From assembly GCA_020026175.1 (NCBI GenBank), contig JAHHQV010000004.1, forward strand, positions 1 through 64,000: a DNA stretch of 64,000 nt, read 5' to 3'. A program made the translations under genes and the position numbers. The stretch is from Phocaeicola sp. Lineage in GTDB: Bacteria; Bacteroidota; Bacteroidia; Bacteroidales; Bacteroidaceae. The notes beneath the pieces were generated by a model. It was not told the DNA's origin. It did not search any database and saw only the letters and a list, made by a program, of their open reading frames with translations. Below are positions 1 through 9,223 of the stretch, piece after piece. Every line of letters starts with the position of its first letter. The first letter of the stretch is position 1.

Positions 1-232
1 TATACGGAATGAATGGAATGCAATGGTCAACATCTTCAACTATGGAGATACAAAGCGGAGACGCTTACCATCCAAACGCAATTCACGATTCTCTGACTCA
101 AATAGTTGATTATAACGACGCTTATGGTATCGGGACAACTTGTTCATTGTAAAATTCTTATTCTCTGCAAATTTAAGATTCTGGAACCATATAAACAATT
201 GTACTACAATGTTTTAATTTATAGAACTCCTC
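1..232 (-). mobile_element. IS5-type (DUF772) insertion sequence, terminal remnant
   Basis: Positions 72-232 are nearly identical to 36863-37015, in the same orientation. On the - strand both read from a shared end (gaggagttctataaatt) through an untranslated stretch into codons for NKLSRY(H/R)KRRYNQLFESENRELRL. Here an ATG at 145-147 opens a frame of only 35 codons, stopped by TAG at 40-42. After RELRL the sequence departs from the other copy, so this is an end fragment and not an intact element. It may continue beyond the left edge. The family assignment rests on the DUF772-type N-terminus seen in the 36.8-kb copy. Confidence 0.6.
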
Positions 233-909
233 ATAATACTAAACATTGGCATAGACTAACACACAATATACAATTATAACAAATTTTATTCTGCAAAGTT
301 ACTCATTACCACGAACATACCAAAAAGAAATCAACAATTTTACGCAAAACATCGCAAAAACGAATGAAAAAACATAATAAAACCATAATAATTTCTTCAA
401 ATCAATAGTAAAGATATAGTATAACGACAAGTCGCATTCTATATTCAAAGATTGTGAATATAAAAACAAAGACTTTAATTTCATATTCATAATCTTCATT
501 TATAAATTTAAAGACTCTAATCAAACATTACTACAAGGCGTTAGTATTTTTACACATTATATTCCTATAAGAAAAGCCTGTCCTGGTAAACATATGATTT
601 GAAGATTTGAAAAAGAACCTGAAACTGATTATAATCTTTGAGTCCACTACAAAAAGTGTTATTTTGACAGAAATTAACACCCTACAGATACTTCTGAGAG
701 GAGATAAAATTGGGAAAATGTACTTTTTAAAGAGGACTCATCTTTTATTTACAGAATGTCAATTTATACCATCTAAGAAGGAGCTATCAAATCTTGACAT
801 CATCTGAAAAAATATTCTGTCAAAGTATTATTATACATAAAATATTCAAGATAATTCCCTTTTTAAAGTTAACGTATATTAATATCTTACATTTTTAGCA
901 CCAAAACAG
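233..909. other. Non-coding AT-rich stretch between IS remnant and susC promoter
   Basis: About 680 bases with no convincing gene. Open frames at 299-499 (-) and 607-807 (+, TTG start) are short, AT-driven and resemble no family I know. No regulator gene (SusR, hybrid two-component system or sigma/anti-sigma pair) lies between the IS remnant and susC. Confidence 0.5.
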
Positions 910-939
910 TTGTTCTTCAATAAAATTACCATAACTTTG
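910..939 (+). promoter_or_regulatory. Candidate Bacteroidetes promoter for the susCD operon
   Basis: TTG at 910-912 and TAACTTTG at 932-939 are separated by 19 bases, matching the Bacteroidetes -33/-7 consensus (TTG, 19-21 bp, TAnnTTTG). Transcription would begin near 945, giving a leader of about 115 bases before the ATG at 1060. Confidence 0.6.
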
Positions 940-1101
940 TCTTTGTTTAAAAACTTTGGACTTAAAGAACATACAGCTTATGAAAACACATTCTATTTAT
1001 AAGCCCTCACTATTCTTTAAACCATGTTATTTTTTACTTATTTATTAAACTAAAAATCTATGCTAAGACGTTTAGACTTAATGTATTACGCTCTCCTTAT
1101 A

Positions 1102-1114
1102 GGGGGGGGGGGGG
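1102..1114 (+). repeat. Run of 13 G in the susC signal-peptide codons (candidate phase-variation tract)
   Basis: Thirteen consecutive G lie 14 codons after the ATG at 1060. With 13 G the frame from 1060 runs into TAA at 1186-1188 after 42 codons, and the receptor frame is blocked upstream by TAG at 1100-1102. Removing one G joins the frames and encodes MLRRLDLMYYALLIGGGG, then IGTASAAPMPEL: a basic start, hydrophobic core and an A-S-A-A cleavage region, which is a plausible signal peptide. The tract therefore sits exactly where slippage would switch export and translation on or off. A sequencing or assembly error in the homopolymer would look the same. Confidence 0.8.
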
Positions 1115-1138
1115 ATAGGAACAGCATCAGCAGCTCCT

Positions 1139-4100
1139 ATGCCAGAATTAGCTCTTACAGAAGCTTTACAGCAGAATGGACAATGTAATGGTTTTGTAAA
1201 AGACAAGACAGGCGAACCGGTAATTGGCGCATCCGTAGTGGTAAAAGGCACTAACAATGGTACTATTACAGGTTTTGATGGTGAATTCAATATCTCTAAT
1301 GTTAAAAAAGGAGATATTATTCAGATTTCTTTCGTAGGTTTCAAAACCATTGAAACCAAATGGACAGGAGTTCCATTGGAAGTAACCTTATCGGAAGATA
1401 CAGAGTTACTGGATGAAGTTGTTGTTGTGGGTTACGGCAGTACTACAAAGCGAGACATGATCGCTTCTGTATCAACAGTCAAAGCCGAACAAATATCCAA
1501 TATCCCAGCCACAAACATAGCTCAAGGATTGGCAGGACGTTCTCCTGGATTGATTGTAACAGCAAATGGTGGTGGAATCAACTCAACTCCAAGCATAAGT
1601 ATACGTGGCGGTGGAGAACCTCTATACGTAATAGACGGCATAATTCGTAGCAAAGATGATTTTGTAAACTTATCGCCAGACGACATAAATGCAATGTCTA
1701 TATTAAAAGACGCTTCCGCAACAGCAGTTTATGGATCACGTGCATCAAATGGTATTATTCAGGTAACGACTAAAGGAGGTAAAGAAGGTAAAGCATCCAT
1801 TGAATATGATTTCAATGCAAGTTTTGCACAGCCAAGTATATGGCCTGAGACCATGAATACATGGGATCGTGCACATTATGCAAACATCGGACGTCAGAAT
1901 GACGGATTAGATCCTATATATTCGGACGAAGCTATCCAAGCAATGAAAGATGGTTCAGACCCATTAACCTATAACAATACAAAATGGAGAGATTTAGTCC
2001 TTAGGAACTGGGCTCCTCAGATGAAGCATACAGTAAGAATAAACGGAGGAACTGAGAACAATAAATATTATGTTTCTTTAGGGCGAATTGACCAAAATTC
2101 ACTTTATAAGAGTGATACTCACTGGATGAAACGTACCAACTTCCGTTTGGCCAACTCTGCATTCATCAAAAGTATAGGTCTTCATGTAAATACATCTATT
2201 GACGGTTATGTCCAGATACAAAACCATCCTTATACTTCTTCAGCCAGTGGTTATTATCAAGTATTCTCACATATCAACAATCAGAATCCACTAAAGCCAG
2301 GAATCAACAAACATGGTTTACCATACATGATTCAAGATAACCCTGTGGCCGAGACAGCTTCTGATGCAGGATTTGTCAAGAACAAAAACAACGTTATCAA
2401 TGGTAAAGGCGAATTGGTATGGGATTGTCTATGGGTAGAAGGATTGAAAGTCCGAGCTGCTTCAAACTATCGTCATTATTCACAGACCATTAAGAGCTGG
2501 CGTAAAGATGCTGCAAAATACGATTGGGACAGTACAACTCCACAGTATGACAACAAGCCATTGTTAAAGCATGATGCAAATACAGGCTACTCGTTTACCA
2601 ATCAGATTTTCCTAGATTATAGTAACACATTCGGGAATCATAGCATATCTGTTTTGGGTGGATTCGAACAATATTATGAAAGGACAGAAGGCTATTGGTC
2701 AAGACGCGAAGATTACACTTTCGATATTCCACAAATGAGTGTAGGAGATGTCAACTCTCAAACCAATGATGGATGGGAAGCAGAATTAGGTCGTGCAGCA
2801 TGGATAGGACAGTTGAAATACAACTACAAGAACAAATACTATGCAGAAGGAAGTATCCGTTATGACGGTTCTGACCGCTTTGCTCCTGGCAAACGTTGGG
2901 GTGCATTTTTCAGCGGCTCCCTTGGCTGGGTTATTACAGAAGAAAAATTCATGCAGGATCTTGTAAAAAAGAACATTTTAAACTCTCTGAAACTTAGAGC
3001 ATCTTATGGTGAGACAGGTTTGGACTCTGACGCCGGTCGTTTCCAATATATGACTACTTACAATTTGGACCCTTATGCTCTGGTAGTAAACGGCAAATAT
3101 GTTCCAGGATTTTCAGAAGGCAACCTTCCTTCTCCTGATTTAACATGGTATACAACCAGACAGTTTGATCTAGGTCTTGACTTTTCTTCTCTAAATAGCC
3201 GTCTATATGGTTCTATAGACTACTTTTACTATAGCACTAAAGGATATTTGATGGCTCCTAAAGGTGAAAGCTACCTAAATACAGCTTTAGGTATTGGTCT
3301 GCCTAATGTCAAGTCAAATTCCGAGCTTCGCCGAGAAGGATTTGAATTACAATTAGGATGGAGAGACAACATTGGAGATTTCAAATATGACATATCTACC
3401 AATATTACATTCTATAACCAATTATGGGCATTAAAGGAAGATGAAGGAGAAACCGCAAGAATGAATCCTTACCATCGTGAACAACAACGATTAATGAACA
3501 CTTCTGGTTTACGTTTGCAAAACTTAGGGTTCTATCAGAATGCTGAACAGATCTATAATTCGGCAGGTGACCCTAACGCTTTCAACACGGGCTATCTAAC
3601 AGCAGGTGACATACAGTACAAAGACGTAAATGGTGATGGTCAAATCACAGGAGAAGATATGCGTTTCATTGGCAAATCAGGCGCACCTAGAGGGCAGTTC
3701 GGTATCAATATAAATTTGAGTTATAAGGGATTCTATTTGAGTACTCTTTTCCAAGGCTCTACAGCATTCGACAAAAGTATACCAGGCAGTTTGGGCATGC
3801 AAACAGGACAAGCAGGTACTTTACCAGTCATGTTTGACCATCAAACAGATTTCTGGACACCAGACAATAGAGATGCCCAATACCCTAGATTGATGTCTAA
3901 TACAGGTTTGAATAACAACTATAACTACCTAAACAGCGATTTTTGGCTAGTAAATGGCGCTTACCTACGTATGAAAGACTTCCAATTTGGATACGATTTT
4001 AAATACAAACTATTAAAAGGCATAAATTGGCTGACTAGAGCAAAGGTAGGTATTTCCGGTCAGAATATTTTTACAATTTCTAAATTGACAAAATATGGTA

Positions 4101-4180
4101 TTGACCCAGAAGGCGATGCTCAAAATTATGGATATCCTGTAGAAAGAACTATTGCATTTACACTTAATTTAGGATTTTAA
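1139..4180 (+). CDS. SusC-family TonB-dependent outer-membrane receptor (frame broken at the G tract)
   Basis: Outer-membrane active transporter for oligosaccharides, powered by TonB and paired with the SusD lid downstream. A carboxypeptidase-regulatory-like domain (GEPVIGASVVVKGTNNG) covers roughly residues 15-90. It is followed by the DEVVVVGYG segment and a plug domain (SISIRGGGEPLYVIDGI), then a C-terminal beta-barrel ending in LNLGF with terminal Phe. The interval given begins at the first in-frame ATG, but that start lacks a signal peptide. The biological start is probably ATG 1060, reached only if the G run at 1102-1114 is 12 (or 9, 15) long; the full protein would then have about 1039 residues. 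SusD starts 14 bases after the stop. The glycan is unknown; the downstream GH-D enzyme suggests alpha-galactosides or alpha-GalNAc. Confidence 0.9.
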   Translation: MPELALTEALQQNGQCNGFVKDKTGEPVIGASVVVKGTNNGTITGFDGEFNISNVKKGDIIQISFVGFKTIETKWTGVPLEVTLSEDTELLDEVVVVGYGSTTKRDMIASVSTVKAEQISNIPATNIAQGLAGRSPGLIVTANGGGINSTPSISIRGGGEPLYVIDGIIRSKDDFVNLSPDDINAMSILKDASATAVYGSRASNGIIQVTTKGGKEGKASIEYDFNASFAQPSIWPETMNTWDRAHYANIGRQNDGLDPIYSDEAIQAMKDGSDPLTYNNTKWRDLVLRNWAPQMKHTVRINGGTENNKYYVSLGRIDQNSLYKSDTHWMKRTNFRLANSAFIKSIGLHVNTSIDGYVQIQNHPYTSSASGYYQVFSHINNQNPLKPGINKHGLPYMIQDNPVAETASDAGFVKNKNNVINGKGELVWDCLWVEGLKVRAASNYRHYSQTIKSWRKDAAKYDWDSTTPQYDNKPLLKHDANTGYSFTNQIFLDYSNTFGNHSISVLGGFEQYYERTEGYWSRREDYTFDIPQMSVGDVNSQTNDGWEAELGRAAWIGQLKYNYKNKYYAEGSIRYDGSDRFAPGKRWGAFFSGSLGWVITEEKFMQDLVKKNILNSLKLRASYGETGLDSDAGRFQYMTTYNLDPYALVVNGKYVPGFSEGNLPSPDLTWYTTRQFDLGLDFSSLNSRLYGSIDYFYYSTKGYLMAPKGESYLNTALGIGLPNVKSNSELRREGFELQLGWRDNIGDFKYDISTNITFYNQLWALKEDEGETARMNPYHREQQRLMNTSGLRLQNLGFYQNAEQIYNSAGDPNAFNTGYLTAGDIQYKDVNGDGQITGEDMRFIGKSGAPRGQFGININLSYKGFYLSTLFQGSTAFDKSIPGSLGMQTGQAGTLPVMFDHQTDFWTPDNRDAQYPRLMSNTGLNNNYNYLNSDFWLVNGAYLRMKDFQFGYDFKYKLLKGINWLTRAKVGISGQNIFTISKLTKYGIDPEGDAQNYGYPVERTIAFTLNLGF

Positions 4181-4194
4181 CAAAAAATACTCGT

Positions 4195-6135
4195 ATGAAA
4201 AAATATATTAAATTTACATTTGTAGGTTTAGGTTTACTTTCTCTTTCTTCGTGTATAAATACACTGGATACAAAGCCTACACAAACTTTTGAATCTGAAG
4301 TCATATGGGGAAACAAAGTTTCTACTGAGGGTTTTATCAACAAGACTTATGATGAAGTTCTTCGTGACGGCTGGGTTCAATGTGTGGATTGGGAAGCACG
4401 TACACCAAACTCTGCACAATGTTCACAGGTTGGTGAAGGCATCGACAATGTTGCCACCGAAGCTGGGTTGAACCGTAATAACGACTGGGGTATCAACCGT
4501 TTTGGAATCTTGCGCCGTGCCAATATGATTTTAGCAAACGTTGCAGCAAGTAACAGCTTGAATGAGGAAGAAAAAAAGGAATTGATGGCTCACGGCTATT
4601 TAATACGTGGTATGATATTCTTTAACCAGGCCCGCAAGATGGGACGCATAGTGCCTGTTACACAAGTATTCAGCATAGCCGACGAAGAGACTGTCAAAAT
4701 ACCTCTTACAGAAAGCCCTGCAGAAAGTTATAAATACATCATTGAAGACTTTAAAAAAGCTATTGAAGGTCTTCCGGCAATCAATGATCCTGGTCTTCCT
4801 ACAAAATGGGCGGCAGGTGTCTTGTTGAGTAGAGCTGCACTTCAAGCTTATGCTTATACAAATGACAAATCTTATCTGGACATTTGTATTAATGCTGCTA
4901 ATGAAGTGATCAACAACAGTGGTATAAAATTGACTACATCACAGGGCATGTTCAATGAAACAGACTTATATAACAGTGAAATTCTTTGGGGATTCTATCG
5001 TGAAAAAGAAAACACCAAAATTGGTGACTATGCAGAATTGATTCGTACATATCCTAATATTTCGAACGATGATGTCAAAATGACAGGCGGTACTGAATTT
5101 TTATGCCCACAAGGTAGAACTTTCGAAGGATGGGCCATTTACTTCCCTACTCAGGATTTAGTAGACCAATTCTTGGTTACTGATGCAAAAACAGGTAACG
5201 CATTGCCTTGGTATGAGACTTCACAATTTTTAGACAATGTCAATGTATTAGACGCTTCTTCTATAACAGAGCCAGGACAAGTTGACAAACTAACTCGTAC
5301 TAATAAAGAAGTAAGAAACATGCCTTCAAAACAAGACTTCTTGCAGTTGAATAAAAACTTTCCAACATTTTTACGTTACGCAAAGTTGAAAGAAGGAGTA
5401 AAGAAGGATATCAGTGACATAATGTACGAAAATAGAGACAAGCGTTTCTATACCGCTGTAATTTATGACAAGTGTAATTGGGTAGGCGAGAAAATAGAAT
5501 TAAACTTTGGCGGTAACTCTTACAGAGGCGTACGTGACCGTGAAGACGGTGGATGGTATAATACTACTACAGGTTACTATTGGAGAAAAAGCAATATTGA
5601 AAGCCCTTCACCAAGAGCATTCTTTGATTGTAGAGTAGCCCTTCACTACAACATCTGTCGTCTTGGTGAAGCATATTTGAACCTTGCAGAAGCTTATTTG
5701 TGTAAGGGTGAAGTAGCTAAAGCTGTTGAAACAATGAACAATACAAGAACAGTACATGGTGGAATAGCTCCTTCTAAAGCATCATCATTGGAACAGGCTT
5801 GGGCTGACTATATTCGTGAGCGTAATTGTGAACTTACTAATGAAAGCGGTGACCTTTATTTCAGCTACTTGCGTTGGGGTAAGTATGGAGGTTATGCCAA
5901 CCACGGTAGAAAGCCAGGTGACATTATTTATGATTTAGACAAACCTGTATATCAAATACAGATAAACAAAGAACGTAACACTATATTGGTAAATCAGCTT
6001 ACATTGCTAAACAGTGCATCACGCCAATTTACAGAAAAGCGATACCTGTTCCCTATCAACCAAAGTTGGTTGGACACACGTGCCATATATAATATCAATG
6101 ATGGTAAAAATGGCGGTCAAAATGAGGGATGGTAA
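4195..6135 (+). CDS. SusD-family surface glycan-binding lipoprotein
   Basis: Lid and glycan-binding partner of the SusC channel, anchored in the outer membrane with its bulk outside the cell. The start MKKYIKFTFVGLGLLSLSSC gives a lipoprotein signal with lipobox LSSC, followed by NTLDTKPTQTF, typical of SusD N-termini. The helical TPR-like core contains NEEEKKELMAHGYLIRGM, and the C-terminal SusD region has LNLAEAYLCKGEVAKAVETM and the usual YLFPINQSW ending. At 646 residues it is a normal to large SusD. It is 14 bases from SusC and 12 bases from the next lipoprotein, so one transcript is likely. Confidence 0.93.
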   Translation: MKKYIKFTFVGLGLLSLSSCINTLDTKPTQTFESEVIWGNKVSTEGFINKTYDEVLRDGWVQCVDWEARTPNSAQCSQVGEGIDNVATEAGLNRNNDWGINRFGILRRANMILANVAASNSLNEEEKKELMAHGYLIRGMIFFNQARKMGRIVPVTQVFSIADEETVKIPLTESPAESYKYIIEDFKKAIEGLPAINDPGLPTKWAAGVLLSRAALQAYAYTNDKSYLDICINAANEVINNSGIKLTTSQGMFNETDLYNSEILWGFYREKENTKIGDYAELIRTYPNISNDDVKMTGGTEFLCPQGRTFEGWAIYFPTQDLVDQFLVTDAKTGNALPWYETSQFLDNVNVLDASSITEPGQVDKLTRTNKEVRNMPSKQDFLQLNKNFPTFLRYAKLKEGVKKDISDIMYENRDKRFYTAVIYDKCNWVGEKIELNFGGNSYRGVRDREDGGWYNTTTGYYWRKSNIESPSPRAFFDCRVALHYNICRLGEAYLNLAEAYLCKGEVAKAVETMNNTRTVHGGIAPSKASSLEQAWADYIRERNCELTNESGDLYFSYLRWGKYGGYANHGRKPGDIIYDLDKPVYQIQINKERNTILVNQLTLLNSASRQFTEKRYLFPINQSWLDTRAIYNINDGKNGGQNEGW

Positions 6136-6147
6136 ATTAGTGACTAA

Positions 6148-6633
6148 ATGAAAAAAAAGACAATTATGAAAAAATTCTTCAACATATTAGTGGTCATGTT
6201 TTTAACTATATTTTCTACTTCTTGTATAAAACATGACTTAGAAGATCTGGATATATATTCTGGAAATGATATAGTGAGCGTACAAGGTATTTATTGGCGT
6301 TGGATCGAAGATGAAAAGAATCCAGGTTCAAATGAAAATAAAATATCACAAAAGTCATTGAGTGTAAATGACACAAACATTGACAAAGAAAATGCTACTG
6401 CTGATATTAAATTTCAGATACCTTCAAACTTTCCTAAAGATCAAATCAGCAAACTTACAGCCGCTAAATTAGTAGTAATACTTAATATATCTCCAGCTTC
6501 TGTTATAGAGCCTGTAGAAGGTGCTCCAAAATTAGGAGTCCCTGGAGATTGGACAAAAAGTAATAAATATAAGGTTACAGCAGCCGATGGTTCTAGCAAA
6601 GTCTGGACCGTTACTGTATCTCAAATTAAATAA
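6148..6633 (+). CDS. SusE-position lipoprotein, DUF5018-like
   Basis: Small lipoprotein of 161 residues with a hydrophobic signal ending STSC. The mature part has a short Asp-rich stretch, then a beta-rich domain ending YKVTAADGSSKVWTVTVSQ, the pattern of the DUF5018/Ig-like domains at the N-terminus of surface glycan-binding proteins. It sits in the SusE/F position but is far shorter than normal SusE proteins and may be a single-domain version. An internal ATG at 6166 (MKKFFNILVV) is an equally good start. A strong terminator follows 38 bases downstream. Function in glycan binding is inferred from position. Confidence 0.65.
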   Translation: MKKKTIMKKFFNILVVMFLTIFSTSCIKHDLEDLDIYSGNDIVSVQGIYWRWIEDEKNPGSNENKISQKSLSVNDTNIDKENATADIKFQIPSNFPKDQISKLTAAKLVVILNISPASVIEPVEGAPKLGVPGDWTKSNKYKVTAADGSSKVWTVTVSQIK

Positions 6634-6670
6634 GTATATATAAAAGTATTTTCCTATATACAGTATTCTT

Positions 6671-6701
6671 AAAGGGTTCATTGTCTTAATGAACCCTTTT
6701 T
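6671..6701 (+). terminator. Intrinsic terminator after the susCDE-like genes
   Basis: AAAGGGTTCAT at 6671-6681 pairs perfectly with ATGAACCCTTT at 6689-6699 around a 7-base loop, with T residues after the stem. Confidence 0.85.
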
Positions 6702-6818
6702 AGATTTTCATCATATCAAGAAAAACAATATAATCATATTGATGATAATAATACTATAAGGATGTATAGCGAGAAAAGGCTTATAAGAATATTTCTATTT
6801 TTAACAACATTAAAGAAC

Positions 6819-8915
6819 ATGAAAAGACAAATTAAAAATTGGTTTAGTTCATTATTTATAGTAACGTCGCTACTGTCAGGACAGCAAATGATGGCTCAAA
6901 AAGTAATTTTTCCTCAAGAAAAGCAGGCAGGTATTGCCTCTTTAAAAGAAGAGAACGGCATATATACATTAAACAATGAACTTCTAGAAGTTAAATTTAA
7001 AACAAAGGACAACCGATTATTTTTTGATGGATGTAATGAATTAGGACTACTTCCCGGCTCAGAATTATTCTGCATACATCTGGCTGACGGCAGAGAAATC
7101 CCGGCTTCTGTCATGACTATGAAAAGTGTAGATAAAATAGAACTTAATCCCGTTGAAAATGCAGCAAAAGGCTCTTTAAAATTAAAAGGGAAAGCTATTA
7201 AAGCTCACTTTAGCTTTGAGGAGCTTGATATAATATGGCAGGCTGTACTTAGAGATGGTTCCCATTACATACGTACAGAAATGAATATAACAACCCTAAA
7301 AGATATTGAGATGAAAGGAATTTTAGCTATGAATTATCGTTTTAACAATAAATTCAGCAACAAAATTCCAGAAGTCACAGGTAACACACGTGGGGCCATT
7401 ATCTTAAATGATAAAATATTTGCAGGTCTTGAGACTCCAATGGGTATAAATACGGTCGGTTCTGCTCCTACCGTTACAACATCTACACTGAATGGTCTAT
7501 GGAGCAGACAAACCACATTACGAGCAGGGAAAACATGGAATGTCAGCGCTGTTGTCGGGTTAATCGCAAAAGGCCAGGCACGTCGTTCATTTCTGGCATA
7601 TAGCGAGCGCGAACGTGCCGTGCCTTGGAGAGCCACTCCTGTTTATATTTCATGGTATGAACTAAACATTGATCGTAATAATTCTAAGGATTATTCTGAG
7701 AACATGACCATTAAACAATGTAAAAACGTAATAGACCATTGGAATAAGGATTTCTTCAGAAAATACAAGAAACCTATTAAAGCATTTGTATTTGATGATG
7801 GATGGGACGTATACGGATTGTGGACATTCAACAAGAACTTTCCTAATGGATTTAAAGAAGCCGACAAGTCAGCCCGCAAGATGGGTTCAGGTATAGGTGC
7901 CTGGTTAGGTCCTGTAGGAGGTTACGGAGAATCCGGTGTCTTTCGTCGAGACTATTGGAAAGACAAGGGTGGTATGCAATTAAGCAACCCGGAATACTAT
8001 AAAACATTTTTGGATGCATGCAGCAATATGATTAAATCTTATGATTTCCGTTTCTTTAAGTTTGATGGCATAAGTGCCCAAGCCAGTGCCAAAGGGCCAG
8101 ATGAAGGAGCAATTGGAGATGAGAATGCTGAAGCAATTATCAATATAGAACGAGAAGTTAGAAAAATCAAACCTGATATTTTCCTAAATACAACAGTTGG
8201 TACATGGGCTTCTCCTTTTTGGTTTCAATTTACAGATGCCATATGGCGTCAAGAAGCTGACTATATGGAAATAGGTGATCAAGGGACAGATAGAGAACGT
8301 TGGATTACATACCGAGATCATCTTATATACAAAAATTATGTAAAGGAATCTCCTATATGCCCTATAAATACTCTTATGACACATGGATTTATTCTGTCAA
8401 AGTGGGGAGCTGTTTCAAAGGACATGGATTATGAGGGTATAGTACGCGAGATGCGTTGTGCTTTTGCTTGTGGATCGGGTATGGTAGAACTTTACAGTGA
8501 TTATGAATTGATGAATTCTATCAACAAAGGTGCTTTATGGAAAGATTTGGCAGAATGTATTGATTGGCAAGAATCAAATGCAGATGTATTGCCTGACATT
8601 CACTGGGTAGGCGGAAATCCTTGGGATGGTAAAAAGGCAAATATATATGGATGGGCAGCATGGAACGCAAAAAAAGCCGTACTAACCCTGCGCAACCCTG
8701 CAAGTTATGAACAAGAAATAAAACTTACTTTACGTGAAGCTTTGGATATACCTAAGTATATAAATACTTCGATTAAATTAAGCGATGCTTTTTTTCAAGG
8801 GAAATTACAAGGTCTAAATATTGATGAAGCTATAGATATTGATAAAGAACTTACTTTGATTCTTCCAAAATCATCTGTATTCATTTATAACGGTATAGAC
8901 AACAATTCAAAATAA
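6819..8915 (+). CDS. Secreted glycoside hydrolase, clan GH-D (GH36/GH27-like alpha-galactosidase or alpha-N-acetylgalactosaminidase)
   Basis: Predicted exo-acting alpha-glycosidase of 699 residues. The chosen start, MKRQIKNWFSSLFIVTSLLS, gives a signal peptide ending MMAQ. An upstream in-frame ATG at 6762 would bury it. A beta-sandwich N-terminal half (to about residue 310) precedes a TIM barrel with FVFDDGWD at residues 324-331 and FFKFDG with Asp416 as candidate nucleophile. Further on comes WRQEADYMEIGDQGTDRERW, where the acid/base Asp should lie. A beta-sandwich tail ends the protein. These are clan GH-D patterns; substrate specificity cannot be read directly. It follows the susCDE-like terminator by about 120 bases and is probably co-regulated with that locus. 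Confidence 0.7.
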   Translation: MKRQIKNWFSSLFIVTSLLSGQQMMAQKVIFPQEKQAGIASLKEENGIYTLNNELLEVKFKTKDNRLFFDGCNELGLLPGSELFCIHLADGREIPASVMTMKSVDKIELNPVENAAKGSLKLKGKAIKAHFSFEELDIIWQAVLRDGSHYIRTEMNITTLKDIEMKGILAMNYRFNNKFSNKIPEVTGNTRGAIILNDKIFAGLETPMGINTVGSAPTVTTSTLNGLWSRQTTLRAGKTWNVSAVVGLIAKGQARRSFLAYSERERAVPWRATPVYISWYELNIDRNNSKDYSENMTIKQCKNVIDHWNKDFFRKYKKPIKAFVFDDGWDVYGLWTFNKNFPNGFKEADKSARKMGSGIGAWLGPVGGYGESGVFRRDYWKDKGGMQLSNPEYYKTFLDACSNMIKSYDFRFFKFDGISAQASAKGPDEGAIGDENAEAIINIEREVRKIKPDIFLNTTVGTWASPFWFQFTDAIWRQEADYMEIGDQGTDRERWITYRDHLIYKNYVKESPICPINTLMTHGFILSKWGAVSKDMDYEGIVREMRCAFACGSGMVELYSDYELMNSINKGALWKDLAECIDWQESNADVLPDIHWVGGNPWDGKKANIYGWAAWNAKKAVLTLRNPASYEQEIKLTLREALDIPKYINTSIKLSDAFFQGKLQGLNIDEAIDIDKELTLILPKSSVFIYNGIDNNSK

Positions 8916-8920
8916 GTTTT

Positions 8921-8958
8921 ATAGGTTGTGTCGATAATTCGACACAACCTATTTTTTT
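8921..8958 (+). terminator. Intrinsic terminator after the GH-D glycosidase
   Basis: A perfect 13-bp stem, ATAGGTTGTGTCG (8921-8933) with CGACACAACCTAT (8940-8952), has a 6-base loop and is followed by T6. It begins 5 bases after the stop codon. Confidence 0.9.
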
Positions 8959-9176
8959 GCCAGATAGTCTTATAACAAAGAATATACATCTACTTTAAAT
9001 AACGCATTTATCAGCACAAATACAGCAAATCTAGTAATCTCCATTCATAGTTTATAATCTTTTAAAAATCAATTTAAAATAATACACTTTTATTTTTATC
9101 GCTATAATAATGAACGGTATAAGCATAATTTTATATAAAACTGATAGAAATGTTCTGATAAGAAAAAAAAACTTCC

Positions 9177-9184
9177 TACTTTTG
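9177..9184 (+). promoter_or_regulatory. Candidate -7 box for the DUF6242-uppS-bamA operon
   Basis: TACTTTTG matches TAnnTTTG and lies 39 bases before the ATG at 9224. The -33 region (around 9150) has only a weak TTCTG. The rest of the 300-base gap from 8959 holds nothing else I can identify. Confidence 0.45.
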
Positions 9185-9223
9185 CAACTTGTAATAAAAT
9201 TGTAAAAAAGTACACATTTGCAA

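Noticed and set aside
299..807. Two short open frames (299-499 on -, 607-807 on + with TTG start)
   Set aside because: AT-rich, Lys/Ile/Phe/Leu composition as expected by chance, no recognisable domain, no promoter or signal peptide pattern.
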